DNA of 12,403 nt from Puniceicoccales bacterium (lineage in GTDB: Bacteria; Verrucomicrobiota; Verrucomicrobiia; Opitutales; LL51). The notes under the pieces are model-generated. The model was not told the DNA's origin and did not search any database. It saw only the letters and a list, made by a program, of their open reading frames with translations. The DNA lies in contig JAIRLD010000001.1 in the NCBI GenBank assembly GCA_031259665.1, positions 1 to 12,403 of the forward strand. The letters are read 5' to 3'. Positions 1 through 6,335 of this stretch are shown one piece after another. The first letter of the stretch is position 1. Each line of letters opens with the position of its first letter. The translations under genes were made by a program, and so were the position numbers.

Positions 1-35
1 AAAAAGTCTTTAGAAATCGAAACTAAGGCTACACT

Positions 36-164
36 TTACTTAACAAAACAGCACAGACATAGCCACCCCGTCAAGACGCTCATACCCACCACAGCCGCAG
101 CCGCCGAAGTATCGATAATAACTTGATTTACGAGTTCTACTTTCTGACCAAAAGTACGTGTCAT
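36..164 (-). CDS. small single-TM protein, coupled to the upstream secreted protein (tentative)
   Basis: A 42-codon frame reads from an ATG at 164-162 to TAA at 38-36. The start overlaps the TGA of the 203-residue gene in a TGATG arrangement, the classic geometry for translational coupling. The N-terminal half (MTRTFGQKVELVNQVIIDTS) is polar. Residues about 20-41 form one hydrophobic stretch (SAAAAVVGMSVLTG, then WLCLCCFV) that could span a membrane once; it holds three cysteines and ends in a lysine. I see no separate Shine-Dalgarno sequence, which fits coupling. I do not recognise the family. It could also be chance coding in the 3' flank; the TM segment and the overlapping start are the only arguments for it. 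Confidence 0.4.
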   Translation of the reverse strand: MTRTFGQKVELVNQVIIDTSAAAAVVGMSVLTGWLCLCCFVK

Positions 165-775
165 CAGTTTTTTAAAAGCATCTTGGGAACTTCGACGCGA
201 TAGACAGCTTTCATATCCACCTCACCGGGTATCGAACGATACAACTCTTCAGTTTGGCAATCTACCATAAGGAAAGGACCGCCATTGATCCCGCCCTCTT
301 CCATTAAAATCATAAAAGGATCTCCTTTTCTTGCTCTATTGAATAGACGAGATTTTGTACGGTTAGCACGTTCAAGAATTTCGTCTCCAATCTCGCTATT
401 GCCATATGTTGCCTCCATAGAACTGCAGACCTCTTGGCTAGCAATTCTCTTGAATAAACACCTGGGCAATGCGATACATTTGGCTGCACGCAAAAAATTA
501 GCTAATTCAATTTCCGGGAAAAAGATGGGATCTCCTTTACCGTTTACAAAAATAAACCGATCACTTTTGAAAACTAACCAATCTCTTCCAGCATCGCAGA
601 GGAGATAAATTTGCTCTTCCTCTGGCACTGGCATCTGCTGAACAGGATGTATAGCAATGGAAGAAGGATTTACCTCCACATCATTCCGAAGATCATCACT
701 GCTACTCCCCTGCACAACACCACTTAACCCGAGGATAAGTGGTAACACTACTTTTAACTGATTTATATTTTTCAT
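164..775 (-). CDS. secreted hypothetical protein, 203 aa
   Basis: The protein opens with a typical signal peptide: MKNINQLK, a hydrophobic core VVLPLILGLSGVV, and a probable cleavage near QG/SSS at about residue 23. The mature part has an acidic Ser/Asp-rich beginning, then a globular region (about 55-203) with YLLCDAGRDWLVFKSDRF and FMILMEEGGINGGPFLMVD. It has no TM segment beyond the signal peptide and no motif I can name. The start is well supported: AAAGGA lies 5 nt upstream of the ATG (781-786 on the minus strand), and a TTGACA -35-like element lies further upstream. Its TGA overlaps the ATG of the small downstream ORF. It is divergent from the nucleotide translocase. Likely periplasmic or exported; function unknown. 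Confidence 0.75.
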   Translation of the reverse strand: MKNINQLKVVLPLILGLSGVVQGSSSDDLRNDVEVNPSSIAIHPVQQMPVPEEEQIYLLCDAGRDWLVFKSDRFIFVNGKGDPIFFPEIELANFLRAAKCIALPRCLFKRIASQEVCSSMEATYGNSEIGDEILERANRTKSRLFNRARKGDPFMILMEEGGINGGPFLMVDCQTEELYRSIPGEVDMKAVYRVEVPKMLLKN

Positions 776-795
776 AATTATCCTTTCATTATATT

Positions 796-826
796 TACAT
801 AACGCAGCTTAACTTTTCAATGTCAA
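796..826 (-). promoter_or_regulatory. candidate promoter for the secreted 203-aa protein
   Basis: Reading the minus strand, a perfect TTGACA (821-826) is followed after 18-19 bp by TTATGT/TATGTA (796-802), a poor -10. An AT-rich leader with AAAGGA then leads to the ATG at 775. A TATAAT-like string nearer the gene lies too far from the -35 (27 bp) and too close to the ribosome site. Confidence 0.4.
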
Positions 827-965
827 GTAAGATTTTAGTATTTTTTTATCTTTTTATATTTCGTATCCGAAACATTTCTCCCGCTGGTGGAAAAATTATT
901 AAAAAAAAACTTTGCCAAGTAAGGAATAAGACTATTATAGACTCATGTTGATTTTTAACGTTTAA

Positions 966-994
966 TCTTGTATTAACTTTTAACACTTTATAAT
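966..994 (+). promoter_or_regulatory. candidate promoter of the ATP/ADP translocase
   Basis: A perfect TATAAT lies at 989-994, 22 bp before the ATG at 1017. The -35 is weak: TTGTAT at 968-973 with a 15-bp spacer, or TCTTGT at 966-971 with 17 bp. AAAGG at 1006-1010, 6 nt before the ATG, is the probable ribosome binding site. The whole 241-bp divergent intergenic region is strongly AT-rich. Confidence 0.45.
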
Positions 995-1016
995 AATGAG
1001 AGGTCAAAGGTAGATT

Positions 1017-2540
1017 ATGGCTGATATAATTCAAGGAAATGGTCAGGAGTTTGGAAAGTTGCGACGCATCTTTTTCCCTCTCTATGTGTACGAACTCAAA
1101 AAGGCAATCCCCATGGGATTCATGTTTTTTTGTATTCTTTTCAACTATACCTGTCTGAGGAATATTAAGGATTCGCTCATCGTTACAGGTCCGGGATCTG
1201 ATGCGGAAGTGATTCCTTTTTTGAAGGGATACTGCGTCGCACCTGCGGCAATTATTTTCATGCTGCTCTATGCAAAAGCTAGCAATATCTTCACCAATGA
1301 ACATCTGTTTTACGCAACGCTAACGCCATTTATCCTCTTTTTTGGGTGCTTTGCGTTTTTTATCTATCCCAATCTTAACTCGCTACACTTCTCATCACAA
1401 ACCATAGCTAACTGGCGAGAAGCTGCTCCGAGTTTTCTCCATTGGCCCATCGCTATTGTCGGTAATTGGTCCTACTCCCTGTTCTATATCCTGGCAGAAA
1501 TCTGGGGATCGGCGCTATTATCACTGTCTTTTTGGCAATTCGCAAACCAAATTACTAAAACTTCCGAAGCAAAGCGAATGTATGCATTTTTCGCACTGAT
1601 GGCCCAAATATCCGTCCTCCTGGAAGGTAAAGTCGGTGAATGGTGTTCCGATATCCGTACGAAAGTCCCAGATGGTATCGATGCCTGGGAAATTTCTCTG
1701 AAATATATGATGGGAATCGTCGTCGTCCTAGGTATCGCAACTATGATCATTTACCGCTGGATTTATCGATGCGTCCTCACCGATGAACGCTTCTACGATA
1801 AACCGGAGCTGCCCGGAAATACGGGAAAAAGTAAGAAAAAAATGCCTCTATTGCAGAGTTTCAAAGTCATTTTTACGTCGCCCTATCTGGGACTCATCGT
1901 GGCCCTGGTCGTGTGCTATGGCATTAGCGTGAATTTAGTGGAGGGCCTCTGGAAAAAACAACTGGGTATGCAATATTCTAACCCCAATGACTACAGCACA
2001 TTCATGAATCAATTTACTTTCTACGGTGGTATCGCTTCCATGGTGATGCTCATCGTCGGCGGTAATGTTTTGCGCGTTTGTCGCTGGTTTACGGCTGCTA
2101 TCGCAACACCACTTATGCTCCTTCTCCTCGGATCCTCATTTTTCATTTTCGTTCTATTTCGAGGGAATTTGGCAGCGCTTCTCCAATCGCTTTCGACGAC
2201 TCCCCTGTTTTGCGCAGTCATTTTTGGTGCGCTGGTGGTCGCCATCTCGAAGGCCGTTAAATACGCTCTGTTCGATTTGACCAAGGAAATGGCCTACATT
2301 CCCCTCGACGAAGAGATGAAAGTCAAGGGTAAAGCCGTCGTGGAAGTGGTCGGTGGACGTTTTGGTAAGGCCGGCGGAGCCTGGATTCAATCCCTACTTT
2401 TACTCATTCCCGGAGCGAATTACTTCACCATTGCGCCCTACACATTCACCATTTTTATCGGCATCTGCATACTTTGGATATTTTCCGTTAAGGCCCTCAG
2501 TCGCCGTGTGGAAGCCATTACGGAAAAACCTTCAAGTTAA
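1017..2540 (+). CDS. ATP/ADP translocase (NTT/Tlc family nucleotide transporter)
   Basis: An inner-membrane carrier of 507 aa, the normal length for the bacterial/plastid NTT family, with about a dozen hydrophobic segments. In this family the protein exchanges host ATP for ADP, or imports other nucleotides. Conserved family blocks are present in order: CLRNIKDSLIVT (46-57, with K51), LAEIWGSALLSLSFWQFANQIT (159-180, with E161), NLVEGLWKKQLG (306-317, with E309) and KEMAYIPLDEEMKVKGKA (423-440, with K437/K439), followed by VVEVVGGRFGKAGG. The charged residues at these places are those known to matter for transport in plant and rickettsial/chlamydial members. The gene stands alone between a TATAAT promoter and a hairpin terminator. 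Whether it is an ATP/ADP antiporter or a broader nucleotide importer cannot be read from sequence. The family marks intracellular bacteria such as Chlamydiae and Rickettsiales. Confidence 0.95.
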   Translation: MADIIQGNGQEFGKLRRIFFPLYVYELKKAIPMGFMFFCILFNYTCLRNIKDSLIVTGPGSDAEVIPFLKGYCVAPAAIIFMLLYAKASNIFTNEHLFYATLTPFILFFGCFAFFIYPNLNSLHFSSQTIANWREAAPSFLHWPIAIVGNWSYSLFYILAEIWGSALLSLSFWQFANQITKTSEAKRMYAFFALMAQISVLLEGKVGEWCSDIRTKVPDGIDAWEISLKYMMGIVVVLGIATMIIYRWIYRCVLTDERFYDKPELPGNTGKSKKKMPLLQSFKVIFTSPYLGLIVALVVCYGISVNLVEGLWKKQLGMQYSNPNDYSTFMNQFTFYGGIASMVMLIVGGNVLRVCRWFTAAIATPLMLLLLGSSFFIFVLFRGNLAALLQSLSTTPLFCAVIFGALVVAISKAVKYALFDLTKEMAYIPLDEEMKVKGKAVVEVVGGRFGKAGGAWIQSLLLLIPGANYFTIAPYTFTIFIGICILWIFSVKALSRRVEAITEKPSS

Positions 2541-2565
2541 ATTTCATTTCATATCTCTCCTTAAG

Positions 2566-2592
2566 AAAACCTCTCGAAACGGAAGGTTTTTT
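2566..2592 (+). terminator. rho-independent terminator after the translocase
   Basis: The hairpin AAAACC-T..CG-aaa-CG..A-GGTTTT lies 25 bp after the stop codon. It has an AAAACC/GGTTTT outer stem, one C.A mismatch and one U.G wobble in the middle, an AAA loop and a closing run of six T. Confidence 0.75.
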
Positions 2593-2599
2593 CGTTCAC

Positions 2600-2700
2600 A
2601 AAGGGGAATCCTTCCCCCTTGAACCCCCTGCCAGGGAATACTATTCCCTGGACCCTGGGGGGCGGATTGATCCAGTGGCGTTGCCACTGGATCAATCCGC
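2600..2700 (+). repeat. hairpin module A (three hairpins in tandem)
   Basis: Three short-spaced hairpins: 2600-2620 (AAAGGGGAA/TTCCCCCTT, one mismatch), 2631-2651 (CCAGGGAAT-act-ATTCCCTGG, perfect) and 2662-2700 (an 18-bp perfect stem, GCGGATTGATCCAGTGGC, with a GTT loop). The linkers are C-rich and G-rich. The same order of three hairpins, with related linkers and partly identical stems, recurs in inverted orientation at 4565-4664. No T-run follows the last stem, so it is not a simple terminator. A mobile palindromic repeat or RNA-processing element is more likely. Confidence 0.8.
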
Positions 2701-2794
2701 AGAATTAAAAAAAGAAAAAAACTGGCCGCAAAGAAAAATCAAAGGGTCTATTTTTGACCTTGGGGCCGCGCCAGGCGAATACTGCGCCGGGCTC

Positions 2795-2880
2795 GGCCGC
2801 CAAAGGCGGTCAAGGAGGCTACGCCTCCTTGCGGGGTGTGGGGCGGAGCCCCACAGCAACCTCCTTGCGGGCGGTCCAGA
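2795..2880 (+). repeat. hairpin module B
   Basis: Consecutive GC-rich hairpins: 2795-2811 (GGCCGCC-aaa-GGCGGTC), 2811-2831 (CAAGGAGGC-tac-GCCTCCTTG, perfect) and 2837-2855 (TGTGGGGC-gga-GCCCCACA, perfect), then CTCCTTGCGGGCGGTCCAGA. Related strings occur in reverse complement at 4261-4332, notably CTCCTTGCGaGGTGTGGGG and the GTGGGGCGGAG hairpin. Between modules A and B (2701-2794) there is an A-rich stretch and an imperfect AAGGGTC/GACCTT hairpin, but no gene. Confidence 0.7.
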
Positions 2881-2936
2881 TAGTGGGCAGAAAAAATCTT
2901 CCATTATTCTAAAAAAATTCAAAAAATAAGCTTTAC

Positions 2937-2965
2937 TTGATATGGCACATTTGTAGTCCTATTGT
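2937..2965 (+). promoter_or_regulatory. candidate promoter for the COX24-type protein and kdsB
   Basis: TTGATA (2937-2942), a 17-bp spacer and TATTGT (2960-2965) lie 19 bp before the ATG at 2985. It sits just after the hairpin cluster and an A-rich tract. No strong Shine-Dalgarno sequence precedes the small ORF. Confidence 0.5.
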
Positions 2966-2984
2966 CCATGTTAACTTTAGTATC

Positions 2985-3086
2985 ATGGGAAATTTAAAGA
3001 AAAAACGTCGGTTAAAGATGAACAAGCACAAGCGCTCTAAGCGTTCGAAGGCGAATCGCCACAAAAAACGTTTATGGGGTGCGTAG
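2985..3086 (+). CDS. AURKAIP1/COX24-domain small basic ribosomal protein (bS22/mS38-like)
   Basis: A 33-residue, extremely basic protein beginning MGNLKKKRRLKMNKHKRSKR and ending KANRHKKRLWGA. The KKRRxKMxKHKxxKRxKxxRHKKR pattern is the hallmark of the bacterial AURKAIP1/COX24 family (Pfam COX24_C), related to the C-terminus of mitochondrial small-subunit protein mS38 and to mycobacterial bS22. It likely binds 16S rRNA near the decoding site of the 30S subunit. It has its own candidate promoter and lies 61 nt upstream of kdsB on the same strand, so the two may be co-transcribed. Length and composition match the family in Verrucomicrobiota and Bacteroidota. Confidence 0.88.
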   Translation: MGNLKKKRRLKMNKHKRSKRSKANRHKKRLWGA

Positions 3087-3147
3087 GAGGTATTTTGGAG
3101 TTTTGATATTTTTCCCCTGCAATTTTATTATGGGAAATGTTGTTTAA

Positions 3148-3900
3148 ATGAAGATTAGTGTTACAGTTCCAGCGCGATTGCAATCTTCCCGTTTCCCGCA
3201 GAAGATTCTACAAAATTTAGGCGGGACTCCCGTTCTGCACCGTGTACTGGAACGGGTAACGAAACTTCAAAACGTCAATGAAATCATTGCACTCGTCGAT
3301 GATGAACATGTCTTGCAACTCGTCTCCGAATGGGGGTTTCATGGAATGCTAACCTCTGAAGAGTGTGCTTCTGGAACCGAACGCATAGCATCGGTAATGG
3401 ATCAGTTGCAGGGCGATTTTATTATCAACATCCAAGGAGATGAACCCTTCGTTCCATTGGATCCGTTGGAGAAAATGATCCTCGCAGCTCAAAATTCTTC
3501 TTCGGATGTATGGACAGCAGTCTATCCCATAACATCAGCGGAAACGCTCTTCAGCCCCAACCGCGTAAAGGTAGTCATCGATCAAGGTGGTCGCGCAATC
3601 TATTTTTCACGAAGTCCCATCCCGTTCCTAAGAGATACCGCTGAACGCGAACAATGGCCCATGCTTCACCAATTTTGGGGCCACATAGGCGTCTACGGCT
3701 ACCATAAAAAAATTTTAACGCAGTACCCCTCTCTCAAAAAAGGTATCCTCGAACAAGCCGAACAACTTGAACAATTGCGCCTACTCGAAAACGGAATCTC
3801 AATTCAATGTATTCAAACTCAGGAATCTACTATCGGTATCGATACGCAGGAGGATCTGATTGCAGCGGAAACATTCCTAAAAACATACACGAAATTCTAG
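3148..3900 (+). CDS. kdsB: 3-deoxy-manno-octulosonate cytidylyltransferase (CMP-Kdo synthetase)
   Basis: Transfers CMP from CTP to Kdo, the activation step before Kdo is added to lipid A, in the cytosol. The 250-aa length is normal. Family blocks in order: PARLQSSRFPQKIL (8-21, the nucleotide-binding loop with R10, S14, R15 and K19), SGTER (75-79), NIQGDEP (94-100, with metal-binding D98), NRVKVV (138-143), YFSRSPIPF (152-160), HIGVYGY (179-185) and the late EQAEQLEQLR..ENG segment, ending with IDTQEDL (231-237). The start at 3148 gives the canonical N-terminus; its ribosome site is weak. The final G of the TAG stop is also base 1 of the tRNA-Ser that follows. The gene implies a Gram-negative envelope with LPS. 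Confidence 0.95.
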   Translation: MKISVTVPARLQSSRFPQKILQNLGGTPVLHRVLERVTKLQNVNEIIALVDDEHVLQLVSEWGFHGMLTSEECASGTERIASVMDQLQGDFIINIQGDEPFVPLDPLEKMILAAQNSSSDVWTAVYPITSAETLFSPNRVKVVIDQGGRAIYFSRSPIPFLRDTAEREQWPMLHQFWGHIGVYGYHKKILTQYPSLKKGILEQAEQLEQLRLLENGISIQCIQTQESTIGIDTQEDLIAAETFLKTYTKF

Positions 3901-3989
3901 GAGAGATGGCAGAGTGGTTGATTGCACCGGTCTTGAAAACCGGCATGCCAGTAATGGTATCGAGGGTTCGAACCCCTCTCTCTCCGCCA
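3900..3989 (+). tRNA. tRNA-Ser (anticodon UGA)
   Basis: A 90-nt class II tRNA. The acceptor stem GGAGAGA (3900-3906) pairs with TCTCTCC (3979-3985), followed by discriminator G and an encoded CCA (3987-3989). The anticodon arm CCGGT-CTTGAAA-ACCGG (3927-3943) has the anticodon TGA at 3934-3936. The long variable arm ATGCCA-gtaa-TGGTAT is typical of tRNA-Ser, and the T arm contains GGTTCGAACC. It reads UCN codons, mainly UCA. Its first base is the last base of the kdsB stop codon, so 5' maturation must cut exactly at the end of that ORF. Confidence 0.96.
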
Positions 3990-4161
3990 GAAAAATGGAA
4001 TAAAATTTATTTTGCACACAAAATTTTAACATGCCGCCCACTCCCACCCTCTACCCCTATTCCAGCGGCCCCATCAAATCCTGTCAATCTTTTTATTGAG
4101 AAAAATTTTAACATGGACAAAGGCACAATATATTTTTTCCTATAAATTGGGACTGAAATAC

Positions 4162-4253
<92 letters not shown>

Positions 4254-4260
4254 AATTTTA

Positions 4261-4332
4261 TTGTGGAGCTCCGCCCCACACCTCGCAAGGAGTCTGCCCA
4301 GAAGGCTCCGCCCTCTGGACTCCGCAAGGAGT
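4261..4332 (+). repeat. hairpin module B', inverted relative of 2795-2880
   Basis: Hairpins at 4262-4280 (TGTGGAGC-tcc-GCCCCACA, one mismatch), 4298-4318 (CCAGAaGGC-tcc-GCCcTCTGG, one mismatch) and 4319-4332 (ACTCC-gcaa-GGAGT, a GNRA-type loop). On the minus strand the block reads CTCCTTGCGAGGTGTGGGGC, matching the plus strand of module B at 2825-2844 except for one base. It begins about 10 bp after the CCA end of the tRNA. Confidence 0.65.
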
Positions 4333-4342
4333 TGCAGATTCC

Positions 4343-4402
4343 TTGATCTCCTTTTGCGGCGAAGTCATGCGCCGAATGCGCATGACTTCGCCGCAAGGTC
4401 AA
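4343..4402 (+). repeat. long perfect hairpin
   Basis: A 19-bp perfect stem, TTGCGGCGAAGTCATGCGC (4354-4372), pairs with 4378-4396 across a 5-nt loop CGAAT. Outer bases CTTGA (4343-4347) and TCAAG (4398-4402) can extend the stem past a bulge. A T-rich stretch (TTTTTTTCTTTT) follows at 4404-4415, so the plus-strand RNA could act as an intrinsic terminator for the tRNA-Ser transcript. Confidence 0.7.
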
Positions 4403-4415
4403 GTTTTTTTCTTTT

Positions 4416-4463
4416 AGTTGGGCGCAACTTCTGTGCAATTTTGCACAGGAGTTGCGCCCAACT
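4416..4463 (+). repeat. 48-nt near-perfect hairpin
   Basis: The left arm AGTTGGGCGCAACT plus CTGTGCAA (4416-4438) pairs with TTGCACAG plus AGTTGCGCCCAACT (4441-4463). One T.G mismatch (4430/4449) breaks a 23-bp stem closed by a 2-nt loop. It is followed by TTTCTTTTTTCTTT at 4467-4480, again terminator-like on the plus strand. Confidence 0.7.
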
Positions 4464-4487
4464 TGATTTCTTTTTTCTTTAAGTTGG

Positions 4488-4516
4488 TAGCCCCCGCGGC
4501 ACAGCCGCGGGGGCTA
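4488..4516 (+). repeat. 13-bp perfect GC hairpin
   Basis: TAGCCCCCGCGGC-aca-GCCGCGGGGGCTA is a perfect 13-bp stem with a 3-nt loop. It sits directly against the next palindrome, with only A residues between. Confidence 0.7.
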
Positions 4517-4560
4517 AAAAAATCAGCCCTCGTCGCTTCGCGACGAGGGCTGATTTTTAA
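4514..4560. terminator. bidirectional rho-independent terminator
   Basis: A perfect 19-bp palindrome: AAAAATCAGCCCTCGTCGC (4518-4536), loop TTC, complement at 4540-4558. It starts with an A-run (AAAAAAA, 4516-4522) and ends with TTTTT (4554-4558). Both strands therefore end in a GC stem plus U-tract. It separates the plus-strand kdsB/tRNA unit from the convergent minus-strand pseudopilin unit. Confidence 0.8.
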
Positions 4561-4564
4561 TGCT

Positions 4565-4664
4565 GCGGTTTGATCCAGTGGCGACGCCACTGGATCAAAC
4601 CGCAAACCCAGGTCCAGGGGATGGATCCCCTGGCAGGGATTCCTAAGGGCGCGCAGCCCTTAGG
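4565..4664 (-). repeat. hairpin module A', inverted copy of 2600-2700
   Basis: Three hairpins mirroring module A: 4565-4603 (18-bp perfect stem, GCGGTTTGATCCAGTGGC, loop GAC), 4614-4633 (CCAGGGGAT-gg-ATCCCCTGG) and 4642-4664 (CCTAAGGGC-gcgca-GCCCTTAGG). Compared with module A, the A-T pair of the first stem is T-A here (GCGGAT..ATCCGC versus GCGGTT..AACCGC). In the second stem an A-T pair has become G-C. Both changes keep pairing. The outermost hairpin contains the stop codon of the last pseudopilin gene (4660-4662), so it may end that transcript. Confidence 0.8.
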
Positions 4665-5286
4665 TATTAGCATTAAGGAGTTTTCCACCTACGAGAGCCA
4701 TTATACCGTCAATATTGGAGGTACTACCCGTATCAGTTGACAATTTATTGTCAATCTTTTTATACCAGCGGACTTGGCCGTCTAGAAATCCGATAAAGCC
4801 GCCATCTGTTCCCCATACGCCGTCTTTGGACCAAGTTCCGTCGGTTTGTAGTCCGCGGGAAACGACAACGGGCGTTGTTGATTGATTAACTTCTTTTACA
4901 ATATTTCCCACCAGCTGGACACTGAGACATTTTCCTCCTTCCCATGCGGAACCATCGAGAGGATATATATTTTCTCTCAATACACCCGCGGCTTTGGAGT
5001 CGCCGGGGAAAACGAACAGTTGTGCATTATTGAGTTCGCCTTCTTCCGCAAATTTTTCGGCCAATTCAACACTCGAATTCGCATCGGGAATGAAACCATT
5101 ATCCTGATAATAGCGGCAATAAGTTTCCGCAATTTGTTTCATAGAGGCCTGTGCCTTTGATTTGCGAGCACTGGCAAAGACTTTCTGCGAAGCAGGGATG
5201 ATAATTGACATCAGGATAGCAATAATACTTACCACAATGATCAACTCGATCAATGTGAACGCCTTTCGATTTTTCACGATTTTCAT
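4660..5286 (-). CDS. prepilin-like (type II pseudopilin) protein, third of the cluster
   Basis: A 208-aa protein when started at the ATG at 5286, which has TAAGG just upstream; a farther ATG at 5316 (218 aa) has no ribosome site. The N-terminus MKIVKNRKA/FTLIELIIVVSIIAIL is a class III prepilin leader: basic leader, cleavage before F10, E14 at +5, then a hydrophobic helix. The residue before the cut is Ala instead of the usual Gly. After a helical spine, the C-terminal block GGFIGFLDGQVRWYKKIDNKL (162-182) is shared with the two upstream paralogues. It is probably processed by a prepilin peptidase and assembled in the inner membrane. It is last in the MoxR/DUF58/pseudopilin run; module A' overlaps its stop. 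Confidence 0.88.
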   Translation of the reverse strand: MKIVKNRKAFTLIELIIVVSIIAILMSIIIPASQKVFASARKSKAQASMKQIAETYCRYYQDNGFIPDANSSVELAEKFAEEGELNNAQLFVFPGDSKAAGVLRENIYPLDGSAWEGGKCLSVQLVGNIVKEVNQSTTPVVVSRGLQTDGTWSKDGVWGTDGGFIGFLDGQVRWYKKIDNKLSTDTGSTSNIDGIMALVGGKLLNANT

Positions 5287-5348
5287 AGACCTTACTGTTT
5301 TAAATTTTAAAAACATATCAATTAAAAATAATTACGCCAATTAATTTA

Positions 5349-5520
5349 CTACCGGGAAACTTCCATGGCCCCACTTCCACTAAGAATTTTACAACAAGAT
5401 GGAAGGGCATCGCTGATTTTACTTACCGTTGCCGTCATATCGTACCTTAATTTTTATATTATTAAACCACTTTACTTTTCCGTCCAAAAACGTGATAATC
5501 TGTAACCTCGTCATCCACAT
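5349..5520 (-). pseudogene. decayed C-terminal remnant of a fourth pseudopilin
   Basis: On the minus strand from 5520 a frame reads ...TRLQIITFLDGKVKWFNN..., matching the FIAFLDGKVKWFDN block (180-193) of the 230-aa paralogue, and stops at TAA 5421-5419. In the next frame over, reading continues KISDALPSCCKILSGSGAME to TAG at 5351-5349. This parallels the paralogue's ending NLRDTIPSDARIIGGAGVVE almost residue for residue. On the DNA, AAACCACTTTACTTTTCCGT is identical in both. It is therefore the 3' end of a duplicated gene, frameshifted and lacking its N-terminal two thirds, left between the second and third intact copies. Confidence 0.8.
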
Positions 5521-5553
5521 AAATTTAACTAATTTTTGATTATTCTCATTGTA

Positions 5554-6246
5554 TTATAGCACTTCTACTACTCCAGCTCCACCGATAATTCTTGCATCCG
5601 AAGGAATGGTATCCCTAAGATTGCTCGTTGTGTTCGTTATGTCCGCTCTCATCAATTTGTTCTCCACATTATCAAACCACTTTACTTTTCCGTCTAAGAA
5701 TGCGATAAATCCACCTTTTTTCCTAAAGACACCTCTGGTATCCGACCATCTTCCATTAGTTTCCAACCCACGGGTATAGGCGATAGGCGTCGTATTCGGC
5801 TGACACGAGTCCGGTAAATCAACAATAATATTTACACTAAAGCCATCGGCATGGGAATCACTCGTCCAACAATCCGTTTCTGTCACTCCATCTCCGTGAA
5901 CAATTGTGTTTCGCTTTGCTTTATTAACTGATTGGGCCAATGCATCCGATGCAAAAACATAGGAATTGGGATCGTTTAAAAGTCCCTCTCGGGCCAGCGT
6001 TAATGCAAATTCTTTTATGGTGTTGATAGGACTAATTCCGTCTGATTGCACAAAACTACCTTTATCTTCCCGGTACATGAGATAGGCATCGGCAATTTTT
6101 TTGAGACAATTTTGCGCTGCGCTTCTTCGGGAGCGTTCTATGACACCACTAATCGAAGGCAAAATAAAACCCATCAGAACCCCGATAATCGAGATGACCA
6201 CGATCAATTCAATTAGGGTAAATCCTCTTTCTTTTTTCATTTTCAT
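5554..6246 (-). CDS. prepilin-like (type II pseudopilin) protein, second of the cluster
   Basis: A 230-aa protein. The class III prepilin N-terminus MKMKKERG/FTLIELIVVISIIGVLMGF has G8/F9 at the cut and E13 at +5. Then comes SISGVIERSRRSAAQNCLKKIADAY, the amphipathic helix typical of pseudopilins. The C-terminal block KGGFIAFLDGKVKWFDN (177-193) resembles the end of the H-X9-DG-type prepilin proteins abundant in planctomycetes and verrucomicrobia. The start could be M1 or M3; neither has a strong ribosome site. It lies 89 nt after the first pseudopilin and 237 nt before the third copy's start region, with the remnant of another copy between. Confidence 0.9.
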   Translation of the reverse strand: MKMKKERGFTLIELIVVISIIGVLMGFILPSISGVIERSRRSAAQNCLKKIADAYLMYREDKGSFVQSDGISPINTIKEFALTLAREGLLNDPNSYVFASDALAQSVNKAKRNTIVHGDGVTETDCWTSDSHADGFSVNIIVDLPDSCQPNTTPIAYTRGLETNGRWSDTRGVFRKKGGFIAFLDGKVKWFDNVENKLMRADITNTTSNLRDTIPSDARIIGGAGVVEVL

Positions 6247-6335
6247 TTTTCTCTATCTTAATGATTCCACGATTAAAACTAACACCAAACTAAGACTACA
6301 AGCTTTTCCTTTGCATTACAAAGTGAGTAAGAGGA

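Noticed and set aside
846..1304. 152-codon minus-strand ORF antisense to the start of the translocase
   Set aside because: It overlaps a strongly conserved gene and its promoter and reads as shadow sequence.
2600..2880. Repeated palindromes resembling a CRISPR array
   Set aside because: The units are different hairpins with irregular spacing; there is no constant repeat separated by unique spacers and there are no cas genes.
2675..2929. Plus- and minus-strand ORFs across the left hairpin cluster
   Set aside because: Frames stay open only because of GC-rich palindromes; the translations are low-complexity and on both strands at once.
4020..4115. 14-bp direct repeat AAAATTTTAACATG (4020-4033 and 4102-4115) between the tRNA genes
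   Set aside because: Short, AT-rich and without other hallmarks; not enough to call an attachment site or element border.
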